Made by a program: the position numbers and the translations under genes. DNA of 28,366 nucleotides from a virus. Positions 1 through 5,309 of this stretch are shown here, piece after piece. Every line of letters starts with the position of its first letter. Position 1 is the first letter of the stretch. Below the pieces are notes generated by a model. It saw nothing but the letters and a program-made list of their open reading frames with translations, did no database searches and had not been told where the DNA came from. The stretch is taken from IMG/VR virus record IMGVR_UViG_3300027736_000191, positions 1 through 28,366 of that record. The stretch is one strand, 5' to 3'.

Positions 1-9
1 AACGAGCAA

Positions 10-144
10 ATGTTATCAGAATTAGTAAAAATACACGCTTTTTACATTGAAACAAGAGATTTTCAAAGCGCAAGTCAAGTTACCTTAGCAATGGATGTAA
101 TTATTAACTATTATCAAACAGTAAAAGAAGATGAAAACAACTAA
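10..144 (+). CDS. Small hypothetical protein (44 aa)
   Basis: A short open frame that is also open back to base 1, so the window edge could hide a longer N-terminus. I chose the ATG at 10 because it is preceded by ACGAGCAA, the same A-rich start context seen before other genes here (ACGAACAA before 6550 and 7551). The product starts MLSELVKIHAFYIETRDF and ends in an acidic tail (KEDENN). It looks largely helical, with no signal peptide or membrane segment. The next gene overlaps it by 14 bases in another frame. I do not recognise a family. Confidence 0.5.
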   Translation: MLSELVKIHAFYIETRDFQSASQVTLAMDVIINYYQTVKEDENN

Positions 145-292
145 AAAAAACACGTTTATTCCAGTCAAATCGGATTTGGCTACAATGATGAGATATTGGA
201 AAGGACAAAAGTCAGAAAACGATAAGGGCGGTAGCTTCAATTTAACGCTCTATTTAGACTATCTGAATGTCATTAACCAACAATGTAAATAA
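131..292 (+). CDS. Small hypothetical protein (53 aa)
   Basis: Starts with ATG at 131, 14 bases inside the upstream gene, and ends TAA at 290-292. The N-terminus is Lys-rich (MKTTKKNTFIPVKSD), followed by MMRYWKGQK and a C-terminal NLTLYLDYLNVINQQ that could form a helix. No family is recognised. Support comes from the tight overlap with its neighbour, the absence of other frames in the interval and a short gap to the next gene. A small early phage protein is the most I can say. Confidence 0.5.
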   Translation: MKTTKKNTFIPVKSDLATMMRYWKGQKSENDKGGSFNLTLYLDYLNVINQQCK

Positions 293-324
293 ACGCCCTT
301 AAAACGGCTAAAAAGTATAAAAGA

Positions 325-738
325 ATGGCACAGATTGAAGAGGAATTAAAACAGTTATTGAATTTAACACGAATAAATTATAAGGATGTTATAGATTCAA
401 GCCCTTACAGATTGTCTGAATTTCAACAAAAAAATAGACATAACAATATAGTTGTTTGGAGGCAATTTGTAGTCGTATTTGCAAGGTTGCAAGGTTTAAA
501 ATTAACCCAAGCTGGAGCGGTTGTCGAACAGGACCACGCAATGGTTATTCGAGCAATTAAATTAATTTATAAGCGACTACCGAACAAGCAATATCCTGAA
601 TATTTAGAAATTTTAAACATTATAAAAAACAATATAAACGTAAATTTTAGCTCCAGCGAGGATACGAATATTAACGAAATGAATTGTTTAGTTTTATTAG
701 ATCACTTAATATCAAGAAAATATGCAAACATTAATTAA
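325..738 (+). CDS. Stand-alone DnaA domain IV-like DNA-binding protein
   Basis: A 137-residue protein whose central part (about residues 38-85) resembles domain IV of the replication initiator DnaA: IVVWRQ at 42-47, a basic helix, LTQAG at 60-64 and the signature-like DHAMVIRAIK at 70-79, comparable to DnaA's DH(S/T)(S/T)V...A. In DnaA this domain is a helix-turn-helix that reads the DnaA box. There is no AAA+ ATPase domain, so it cannot act as a complete initiator. I infer a role in recognising host or phage DnaA boxes, or in competing with host DnaA. It lies just upstream of the replication genes. The extended C-terminus (106-137) is unrelated to DnaA. Confidence 0.65.
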   Translation: MAQIEEELKQLLNLTRINYKDVIDSSPYRLSEFQQKNRHNNIVVWRQFVVVFARLQGLKLTQAGAVVEQDHAMVIRAIKLIYKRLPNKQYPEYLEILNIIKNNINVNFSSSEDTNINEMNCLVLLDHLISRKYANIN

Positions 739-973
739 ATCATTTAACCAGTACCGCATTCAAACGACAAGGTTTATCAATTTTGAGTGCGATGCTCAGG
801 ACCTTGAATTTGAGGGTTATGTAAAAAATGACGGAATCAGCAAAATGAAAGGAATAACAGTCTATAATTTTGACACTATTTCTTATTTGTCAACATCTGA
901 AAAGGGATACATCCACGCTGTTGGATTAATTGGAAAACAACTTTATCAAATAATTTTAAAACAAAGCGAGTAA
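722..973 (+). CDS. Hypothetical protein (83 aa)
   Basis: ATG at 722 overlaps the preceding gene by 17 bases. The product starts MQTLIKSFNQYRIQTTRFIN and has a predicted alternation of beta-strands and a C-terminal helix (YIHAVGLIGKQLYQIILKQ). There are no cysteines that suggest metal binding beyond one isolated Cys, and no membrane segment. I do not recognise a family. It ends just before the promoter and structured RNA region at 988-1091, so it appears to close the first operon of the window. Confidence 0.55.
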   Translation: MQTLIKSFNQYRIQTTRFINFECDAQDLEFEGYVKNDGISKMKGITVYNFDTISYLSTSEKGYIHAVGLIGKQLYQIILKQSE

Positions 974-987
974 TTAGATATTATTTG

Positions 988-995
988 TATATTTG
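988..995 (+). promoter_or_regulatory. Bacteroidota-type -7 promoter box (TATATTTG)
   Basis: TATATTTG at 988-995 matches the TAnnTTTG box used by the primary sigma factor of Bacteroidota. No convincing TTTG at -33 is visible. The same local sequence (ATTTGTATATTTRCA) recurs at 3851-3865 before the second RNA copy. A start about 7 bases downstream would place the 5' end near 1002, exactly where the structured RNA begins. Confidence 0.55.
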
Positions 996-1001
996 CAGTA
1001 T

Positions 1002-1091
1002 GTTCCCTTCTGACATTATAGGAACTTAGGAAATTATTGCCCTTTTTAATGAAGTTGAAGTCAGAAGCAACCGATTTAATTAGGGCTTTTT
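1002..1091 (+). ncRNA. Candidate pseudoknotted small RNA, copy 1
   Basis: Two inverted repeats interlock. Stem A is CTTCTGAC (1007-1014) with GTCAGAAG (1060-1067), extended by GTT 1002-1004 with AAC 1069-1071. Stem B is GCCCT (1039-1043) with AGGGC (1082-1086), extended by TTAA 1046-1049 with TTAA 1076-1079. The order A-B-A'-B' is an H-type pseudoknot. Stem B' runs directly into CTTTTTG, as in an intrinsic terminator. The predicted start from the box at 988-995 coincides with the start of stem A, suggesting a free RNA of about 90 nt. A second copy with the same layout lies at about 3870-3950. I do not recognise a described family. A 5' regulatory leader of the 1114 gene is the alternative. 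Confidence 0.55.
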
Positions 1092-1113
1092 GCATTTAAT
1101 TAATTTATTTATT

Positions 1114-1320
1114 ATGATTTACAAATTTGAAAACTATGTTATACCTTCCATTATGGAGGTTGAATTAACTGTAACAGATGAAATTGCAAATGACTTTAAA
1201 GTAGTTCTTTTTGCAATTCAAGAGCAAGGGTTTGAGGAATGGCATTCAATTGAATTATCAAAAGACGATGTTTTTAAATTGATAGGCGCTCTTCATTTAC
1301 TACATAAAGAAATGAAATAA
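1114..1320 (+). CDS. Hypothetical protein (68 aa)
   Basis: I start at ATG 1114 ([20 protein letters not shown]). An upstream TTG in frame at 1090 would lie in the U-tract of the structured RNA and is less likely. The product is acidic, about 68 residues, probably mixed alpha/beta, ending in a helix ([15 protein letters not shown]). It overlaps the replication initiator gene by one base (TAATG), so the two are probably co-translated and transcribed downstream of the RNA element at 1002-1091. No family is recognised. Confidence 0.6.
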   Translation: MIYKFENYVIPSIMEVELTVTDEIANDFKVVLFAIQEQGFEEWHSIELSKDDVFKLIGALHLLHKEMK

Positions 1321-1982
1321 TGAACGGATATAATTTAATTCGGGATTGGTATAATTTTAAATTTGAAAATCCCTCCAGAGTCAAAGCAAGTCATTCAGAT
1401 TTCTATTGTTATTTAATTGACCGCTGGAATAGATTAGGACAAAAAAACGAATTCGGTTTGCCTACATCTGTAACAATGGAAGCATTAGGAATTGGATCAT
1501 ATAACAGTTATAAAAAAACGTTACAAGATTTAATTGATTTCGGCTTCATAAAATTAGTTACTGAAAGCAAAAATCAATATCAAAGCAAAGTTATTGCCCT
1601 ATCAAAAAATGACAAAGCAAGTGATAAAGCACTAGACGAAGCACATAACAAAGCACCTGACAAAGCAACTGATACCATATATAAACAAATGAACAATGAA
1701 ACAAATGAACAATATCGCTCATTCGCTCATTTGTCTATTTCAATAAATGAATTTCATAAATTAGAACTGGAATATTATAAAAAAGATATTGATTGTATTT
1801 TAGATGACATTCAGAATTACGCAAAAAATAAAACTTATAGAAGTTTATATTTGACGGCTAAAAAATGGTTGAGGGATATTCCTAAAAAAGGTCAGGAAGT
1901 GAAACCACACAAAACTGGTGATGACATTCTTTATGAAAATGTAATGCGTCAAATGGAAATTGCTAAAAATTATCAACCATGA
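1320..1982 (+). CDS. Putative replication initiator (winged-helix, phage replisome organiser-like)
   Basis: A 220-residue protein. Residues 1-80 look like a winged-helix DNA-binding domain: [13 protein letters not shown] at 6-18, then [20 protein letters not shown] at 47-66 as the likely HTH, and [10 protein letters not shown] at 71-80 as the wing. Residues 98-117 are five tetrads of the type D-K-A-x. The C-terminal half (about 140-190) contains [20 protein letters not shown] and a helix that could be a DnaD-like or helicase-loading region. The gene is followed with a 4-base overlap by a DnaB/RepA-like ATPase, as expected for a phage initiator/helicase pair. The repeats inside the gene (1611-1734) suggest the origin lies here. 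The initiator role is inference from domain type and context. Confidence 0.6.
   Translation: MNGYNLIRDWYNFKFENPSRVKASHSDFYCYLIDRWNRLGQKNEFGLPTSVTMEALGIGSYNSYKKTLQDLIDFGFIKLVTESKNQYQSKVIALSKNDKASDKALDEAHNKAPDKATDTIYKQMNNETNEQYRSFAHLSISINEFHKLELEYYKKDIDCILDDIQNYAKNKTYRSLYLTAKKWLRDIPKKGQEVKPHKTGDDILYENVMRQMEIAKNYQP
1611..1670 (+). repeat. Five tandem 12-base repeats inside the initiator gene
   Basis: Five contiguous 12-base units start at 1611, 1623, 1635, 1647 and 1659 with the core GAYAAAGCA (variants GACGAAGCA and AACAAAGCA) followed by three variable bases. In protein they encode D-K-A-x tetrads. The first nine bases of each unit are more conserved than the rest. They resemble iterons bound by replication initiators, such as those in lambda gene O, but a purely structural protein repeat would give the same picture. 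Confidence 0.8.
1683..1734 (+). repeat. Direct and inverted repeats forming a candidate origin core
   Basis: AAACAAATGAACAAT occurs perfectly twice at 1683-1697 and 1699-1713, a 16-base period. CGCTCATT is repeated in tandem at 1716-1723 and 1724-1731. ACAAATGA (1685-1692 and 1701-1708) is inverted as TCATTTGT at 1727-1734. The block follows the five 12-base repeats directly and lies in AT-rich DNA. Together they look like a phage replication origin within the initiator gene. Confidence 0.75.
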
Positions 1983-2896
1983 TTTTAAAGAACGGACACG
2001 CAACTCAGTATTTAAATGATTTTAAAGAGGGTAAAATTACGCAAGGTTTGGGAATTGGTTGCGTATTGGATGACTATATTCGATTTAAAACTAAACAACT
2101 AAATATTGTTTTGGGACATGACAACGTTGGAAAAACATATTTCATGGAGTGGTATTTTCTTTGCCTAGCAATAAATCAAGGTTTGAAAATTACTATTTGG
2201 GCTGGAGAGAATTCAAGCGGTCAAATAATGCGTGATTTAATTCAGATGTATACGGGGAAAAGATTTTCAGATTTAAGTTATTCGGAACTCCGATCCGCCG
2301 AAGTAACTTTAGAGTATTATTTTCAATTTGTAGACAACTCAAAAATGTACAAGCCAAAAGATATGCTGGATATTATAGATTCAACAGAATGTAATATTGG
2401 ATTTATTGATCCATTTACAGGGTTGGATAGGGGAATGACACACTCAGATAATTACGAATTCTTAAATAATACTAGACAATTTTGCAATCAAACGGGAAAA
2501 ACTATTTATATTTCGACACACCCTACAAGTGAAAGTGGGCGTACATCAATGATTTATCCTTTGGACCATGATTGGGCGGGACATTTAAAGCCACCATTAA
2601 AAGCACATGTTGAGGGTGGTAAACCGTTTTTAAATCGAAGTGATGATATGCTAGTTATTCACCGATTAGTAAAACACCCGACAATGAAATATCAAACAAT
2701 GATTGACATTGAAAAAATTAAGGATAGGGATACTGGCGGTAAACAAACAGATTTAAATAACCCTTTAATGTTTGATTATAATTTTGGATTAGGATTTAAA
2801 ATTGGGGGGGTTGATCCTTTGCAAAGACCGAATAAAAAACAAACTGAATTAAGAAATTTTAGCGAATCAATTAACGAACAAAATTTACCATTTTAA
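1979..2896 (+). CDS. DnaB/RepA-like replicative helicase or loader ATPase (RecA fold)
   Basis: 305 residues with a RecA-type ATPase core. The Walker A motif GHDNVGKT is at 46-53 after the beta-strand [20 protein letters not shown] at 74-88 matches the exposed E-containing strand of AAA_25/DnaB-like proteins. Walker B is NIGFIDPF at 139-146, and YISTHP at 177-182 is a sensor-like strand. No separate DnaB N-terminal domain or C-terminal zinc site is seen, so it is shorter than full DnaB (about 450 aa) and closer to RepA-type hexameric helicases. It overlaps the initiator gene by 4 bases. The role as the phage replicative helicase or its loader is inferred from family and position. Confidence 0.75.
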   Translation: MILKNGHATQYLNDFKEGKITQGLGIGCVLDDYIRFKTKQLNIVLGHDNVGKTYFMEWYFLCLAINQGLKITIWAGENSSGQIMRDLIQMYTGKRFSDLSYSELRSAEVTLEYYFQFVDNSKMYKPKDMLDIIDSTECNIGFIDPFTGLDRGMTHSDNYEFLNNTRQFCNQTGKTIYISTHPTSESGRTSMIYPLDHDWAGHLKPPLKAHVEGGKPFLNRSDDMLVIHRLVKHPTMKYQTMIDIEKIKDRDTGGKQTDLNNPLMFDYNFGLGFKIGGVDPLQRPNKKQTELRNFSESINEQNLPF

Positions 2897-2908
2897 AACT
2901 ATAAAAAC

Positions 2909-3199
2909 ATGGATTATTTACAGATATTAAACGCACAGGGCAGTATTTTAGCGAACATAGAATCAATGAAAGTTACGCTGGCAGAAATACGCACAAAAAA
3001 ACCTGAATCAAACTACGTTCAGGGACTTGAAAAACACATCCGACAAATGAGTGAAAGTTATTTTACGTTCAAATTTGTACACCAGCAGTTCGAGTTAATG
3101 CAAAAAATGAACAATAATTATCATAGGGAAAACATGGAGTTAAGATTTGAGATTGAAAAATTAAAGGAAATAAACGTTAATTTAATGAATGGGATATGA
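2909..3199 (+). CDS. Hypothetical coiled-coil protein (96 aa)
   Basis: A helical protein with heptad-like hydrophobic spacing in two blocks: about residues 5-50 (ILNAQGSILANIESMKVTLAEI, then GLEKHIRQMSES) and 60-94 (FELMQKMNNNYHRENMELRF and on to NVNLMNGI). There are no catalytic motifs and no membrane segment. It sits between the helicase and NinG in the replication operon and overlaps the next small gene by 4 bases (ATGA). A structural or scaffolding role in the replisome is possible, but no family is recognised. Confidence 0.6.
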   Translation: MDYLQILNAQGSILANIESMKVTLAEIRTKKPESNYVQGLEKHIRQMSESYFTFKFVHQQFELMQKMNNNYHRENMELRFEIEKLKEINVNLMNGI

Positions 3200-3318
3200 A
3201 AAAATTAACTTATCCATTTACATTTGAAGATTGGAAAAAAGCAAATCCAAAAGCGTTAAAATGGTGCAAAAAGACAGCCAAAGAAATTAAAACGGATATT
3301 CAACTAAAACTATTTTAA
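3196..3318 (+). CDS. Small hypothetical basic protein (40 aa)
   Basis: A 40-residue frame beginning MKKLTYPFTFEDWKKANP and ending in KTDIQLKLF. It starts in an ATGA overlap with the upstream gene and ends in a TAATG overlap with ninG, so it fills the gap between them exactly. It is Lys-rich with one Cys and two Trp. The perfect tiling between two genes is the main evidence that it is translated. Function unknown. Confidence 0.6.
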   Translation: MKKLTYPFTFEDWKKANPKALKWCKKTAKEIKTDIQLKLF

Positions 3319-3851
3319 TGAAATGTAAAGCATGTAATACAACATTCATTCCGAAGTATTTTAATCAAAAAATGTGCTTGGACAATGACGAATGTTTAAG
3401 AGCGTTTGCAGATTACGCCAAAATTGCAAAAGAAAAAACCGAACGAAAGGAATGGACCGAAAGAAAATCAAAGTTAAAAAAACAACTTTTAACAGTTCAG
3501 GACTATTTGAAGATAGCCCAGCAAGTTTTTAACGCATACATTCGAAAACGGGATCAAGGCAAAAATTGTATGGCTTGTGGTAAAAAAATTAACGGGGTTG
3601 TTCACGCATCCCATTACTACAACGCAAATAATCATTGGAACGTACGATTTGACGAAAATAACGTTTTTAGTTGCTGTTATAGTTGTAATGTTGCAAATTC
3701 AGGAAACCTTATTGAGTATGGTATTAATCTAGAAAAAGAAATTGGATTGGATGAGTTTGTTATATTAAGAGAAAAAGCATATAAAACACGCAAATTTACA
3801 CGAGATGAACTAAAAGAAATAATTGAAAAATATAAAAAAATAAGTAAATAA
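3318..3851 (+). CDS. ninG: NinG-like recombination protein (Rap, HNH-like zinc fold)
   Basis: 177 residues matching the NinG/Rap layout: an N-terminal zinc-finger-like segment (C3, C6, C20, C26), a basic helical linker (about 36-75), then NCMACGKK at 83-90, VHASHYYNANNHWNVRFDEN at 95-114 and FSCCYSCN at 117-124. The CxxC pairs 84/87 and 120/123 with the H/N-rich stretch between form a treble-clef HNH-type fold. In lambda this protein (orf/ninG, Rap) resolves branched recombination intermediates and assists Red recombination. Its company here, an ERF annealing protein and a 5'-3' exonuclease, supports a phage recombination role. The stop codon is followed immediately by the promoter of the second structured RNA. 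Confidence 0.8.
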   Translation: MKCKACNTTFIPKYFNQKMCLDNDECLRAFADYAKIAKEKTERKEWTERKSKLKKQLLTVQDYLKIAQQVFNAYIRKRDQGKNCMACGKKINGVVHASHYYNANNHWNVRFDENNVFSCCYSCNVANSGNLIEYGINLEKEIGLDEFVILREKAYKTRKFTRDELKEIIEKYKKISK

Positions 3852-3855
3852 TTTG

Positions 3856-3863
3856 TATATTTA
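3856..3863 (+). promoter_or_regulatory. Promoter-like box (TATATTTA) before RNA copy 2
   Basis: TATATTTA at 3856-3863 lies within the same ATTTGTATATTTRCA context as the box at 988-995, differing from TAnnTTTG only in the last base. It starts 5 bases after the ninG stop. A transcription start about 7 bases downstream would fall at 3870-3871, the first base of stem A of the RNA. Confidence 0.45.
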
Positions 3864-3869
3864 CATTGT

Positions 3870-3950
3870 GGAGTTACGGACACAGTAAGAACTTTTAAAA
3901 AATTGCTATTGATGAGTAGAGCCGTAACCTCGAAAGTCAATAGCATTTTT
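3870..3950 (+). ncRNA. Candidate pseudoknotted small RNA, copy 2
   Basis: Stem A is GAGTTACGG (3871-3879) with CCGTAACCTC (3922-3931, one bulged C). Stem B is TGCTATTGA (3904-3912) with TCAATAGCA (3937-3945), nine perfect pairs. The order A-B-A'-B' matches copy 1 at 1002-1091, while the paired bases differ (compensatory change). Short blocks are shared at the same places: GAACTT and TTGC between A and B, ATGA..GT.GA between B and A', and CGA before B'. Stem B' runs into TTTTTGTTTT. The homing endonuclease start codon follows at 3956, so this could be an independent RNA or the endonuclease's 5' leader. Confidence 0.6.
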
Positions 3951-3955
3951 GTTTT

Positions 3956-4429
3956 ATGGAAGAAATTTGGAAAAAGGTAAAAGGGTATGAAAATTTGTAT
4001 GAAATTAGTAATATCGGAAGAATTAAAAGTTTAAGATTTAATAAAGAAAAAATATTAAAAACCAATTTATCTACAAGTGGATATGCTATGGTTTCTTTAT
4101 GGAAAGATAAAAAACCTATATATCAATCAGTACATTCATTAATGGCTATTAATTTTTTAAATTATAAAATAACTACAAGGAAAATAGTTGTTGACCATAT
4201 TGATAATAATAAATTAAATAATTGTATTGAAAATATACAAATAATATCAAATAGAGAAAATTCCTGTAAAGATAAAAAATCAAAAAGCGGACAATATAAT
4301 ATCTATTTAAATTCAGGCGCATATTTAGTTAGAATGCGGATAAATGGGACTAAACAAACATTTGGAACGTATAAGACCATTGAAGATGCTATAATTAAAA
4401 GAAATTTTATAATTAATTTATATAAATAG
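3956..4429 (+). CDS. NUMOD4/HNH homing endonuclease
   Basis: 157 residues in three parts: NUMOD4 at the N-terminus (EIWKKVKGYENLYEISNIGR, 3-22), an HNH domain (VHSLMAINFL 59-68, VVDHIDNNKLNN 78-89, IQIISNRENS 94-103), and a C-terminal AP2-like DNA-binding repeat (GAYLVRMRINGTKQTFGTYK, 121-140). The domain order is that of free-standing homing endonucleases, which cut a specific site in genomes lacking the insertion. The gene is visibly more AT-rich than its neighbours (long A/T runs, few C/G-ending codons), a sign of separate acquisition. It lies directly after RNA copy 2 and before the strong promoter at 4433-4459. No interrupted gene or intron is seen. Confidence 0.85.
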   Translation: MEEIWKKVKGYENLYEISNIGRIKSLRFNKEKILKTNLSTSGYAMVSLWKDKKPIYQSVHSLMAINFLNYKITTRKIVVDHIDNNKLNNCIENIQIISNRENSCKDKKSKSGQYNIYLNSGAYLVRMRINGTKQTFGTYKTIEDAIIKRNFIINLYK

Positions 4430-4432
4430 TTA

Positions 4433-4459
4433 GTTATATTAAAATAAAGTTTATATTTG
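4433..4459 (+). promoter_or_regulatory. Promoter (extended TATATTTG type) for the recombination genes
   Basis: TATATTTG at 4452-4459 is a full TAnnTTTG box, 21 bases before the ERF start codon at 4480. The 19 bases upstream (GTTATATTAAAATAAAGTT) are nearly identical to those before the promoter at 27849-27877, apart from one substitution and a two-base shift. TTAG at 4430-4433 is a weak -33 candidate. It should drive erf and the genes to about 6508. Confidence 0.65.
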
Positions 4460-4479
4460 TTGAACCAAAAATAAAAATC

Positions 4480-5028
4480 ATGAAAAAAGAAACAGAATTA
4501 ATCACATTCGAGGATGCAATTCCGAAACCTCAAAACATTTATTTCAAGCTGCATTTAGCTAAACAAGAAATCGGAACAGTTACTAAGGGGAGCAACAATC
4601 CATTTTTTAAATCAAAATACGCAGATTTAAACGCTATTTTAGAGGCAACCGAACCAATCCTATTAAAATACAATTTACTGTTGTTACAACCAGTCCTAGA
4701 CGGCAAGGTTTGCACTCAGATAATTGATATTGAAAACGGGGATATGGTTACAAGTGAATTACTTTTGCCAATCATAACCGATCCACAAAAACAAATTGCT
4801 GGAATAACTTATTTTAGACGTGCGACATTACAATCAATTTTAAGTTTGAGGGCTGTTGACGATGACGGAAACGAAGTTGCAAAAACGGTTACAGCGCAAA
4901 AACCTGCGATTACTATTGACCGATTCGAGAATGCTTTAACAGCAATTCAGGATGGAAAGGCGAAAAAAGAGGATTTATTTAAATTTGAATTAACCGACCT
5001 TCAAAAGGCAGCATTACAATTGTTATGA
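4480..5028 (+). CDS. erf: ERF-family single-strand annealing protein
   Basis: 182 residues with the core of the ERF superfamily: a helix FKLHLAKQEIG (22-32), then SNNPFFKSKYADLNAILEA (38-56), the strand/helix LLKYNLLLLQPV (61-72), and the conserved end ITYFRRATLQSILSL (109-123) followed by VDDDGNE (126-132). ERF proteins form rings on ssDNA and anneal complementary strands in phage recombination and genome circularisation. The C-terminus (140-182) is short and helical. It lies with a FEN-like exonuclease and an ssDNA-binding protein, the usual partners. A promoter lies just upstream, and the next gene overlaps by 4 bases. Confidence 0.85.
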   Translation: MKKETELITFEDAIPKPQNIYFKLHLAKQEIGTVTKGSNNPFFKSKYADLNAILEATEPILLKYNLLLLQPVLDGKVCTQIIDIENGDMVTSELLLPIITDPQKQIAGITYFRRATLQSILSLRAVDDDGNEVAKTVTAQKPAITIDRFENALTAIQDGKAKKEDLFKFELTDLQKAALQLL

Positions 5029-5309
5029 TAAAATATAAAGAAACAATAGATAGAGGATTTCAACGTAAGGATTTGGGTAACGATTCCGTTTGGTTTGATG
5101 AATTTGGTTATGAATGGTTTATAACTGAAAAAGTTTTATGTAAACTTAAAAAAGGAAGTATTACAGCAAATTGGTGTCCAGATACTAAGACAATTGAAGT
5201 CATGAGATTAATTGACGGAATTATTAAGTCTAGGCAATCATTTAAAACAATAGAAGATTTTGATTATTTAGATTCATTTTTAAATTCATTTTTAAATCCA
5301 ATATTATGA
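5025..5309 (+). CDS. Hypothetical protein (94 aa)
   Basis: Starts MIKYKETIDRGFQRKDLGND and contains SVWFDEFGYEWFITEKVLCK followed by KGSITANWCPDTKTIEVMRL. Its aromatic-rich beta pattern suggests a small single-domain fold. The C-terminus repeats DSFLNSFLNPIL, an amphipathic end. It overlaps both neighbours by 4 bases (ATGA at each end), so it is an integral part of the recombination operon between the annealing protein and the exonuclease. No catalytic motif or family is recognised. Confidence 0.65.
   Translation: MIKYKETIDRGFQRKDLGNDSVWFDEFGYEWFITEKVLCKLKKGSITANWCPDTKTIEVMRLIDGIIKSRQSFKTIEDFDYLDSFLNSFLNPIL

Noticed and set aside
1002-1091. tRNA, CRISPR or PreQ1-like riboswitch at the RNA elements
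   Set aside because: No cloverleaf or repeat-spacer pattern. The pseudoknot is larger than PreQ1-I, and downstream genes have no queuosine link.
1090-1113. TTG start for the 1114 gene
   Set aside because: It falls in the U-tract of the structured RNA, and an ATG follows in frame with a suitable A/T-rich context.
3677-3946. Minus-strand frame of 89 codons over ninG and RNA copy 2
   Set aside because: It lies antisense to a clear NinG gene and its product is low-complexity Ser/Leu sequence; a shadow.
3870-4429. IscB/omegaRNA-like or HEARO system
   Set aside because: The HNH protein has NUMOD4 and AP2-like parts and no RuvC or bridge helix, and the RNA is shorter than omegaRNA and also occurs without the gene.
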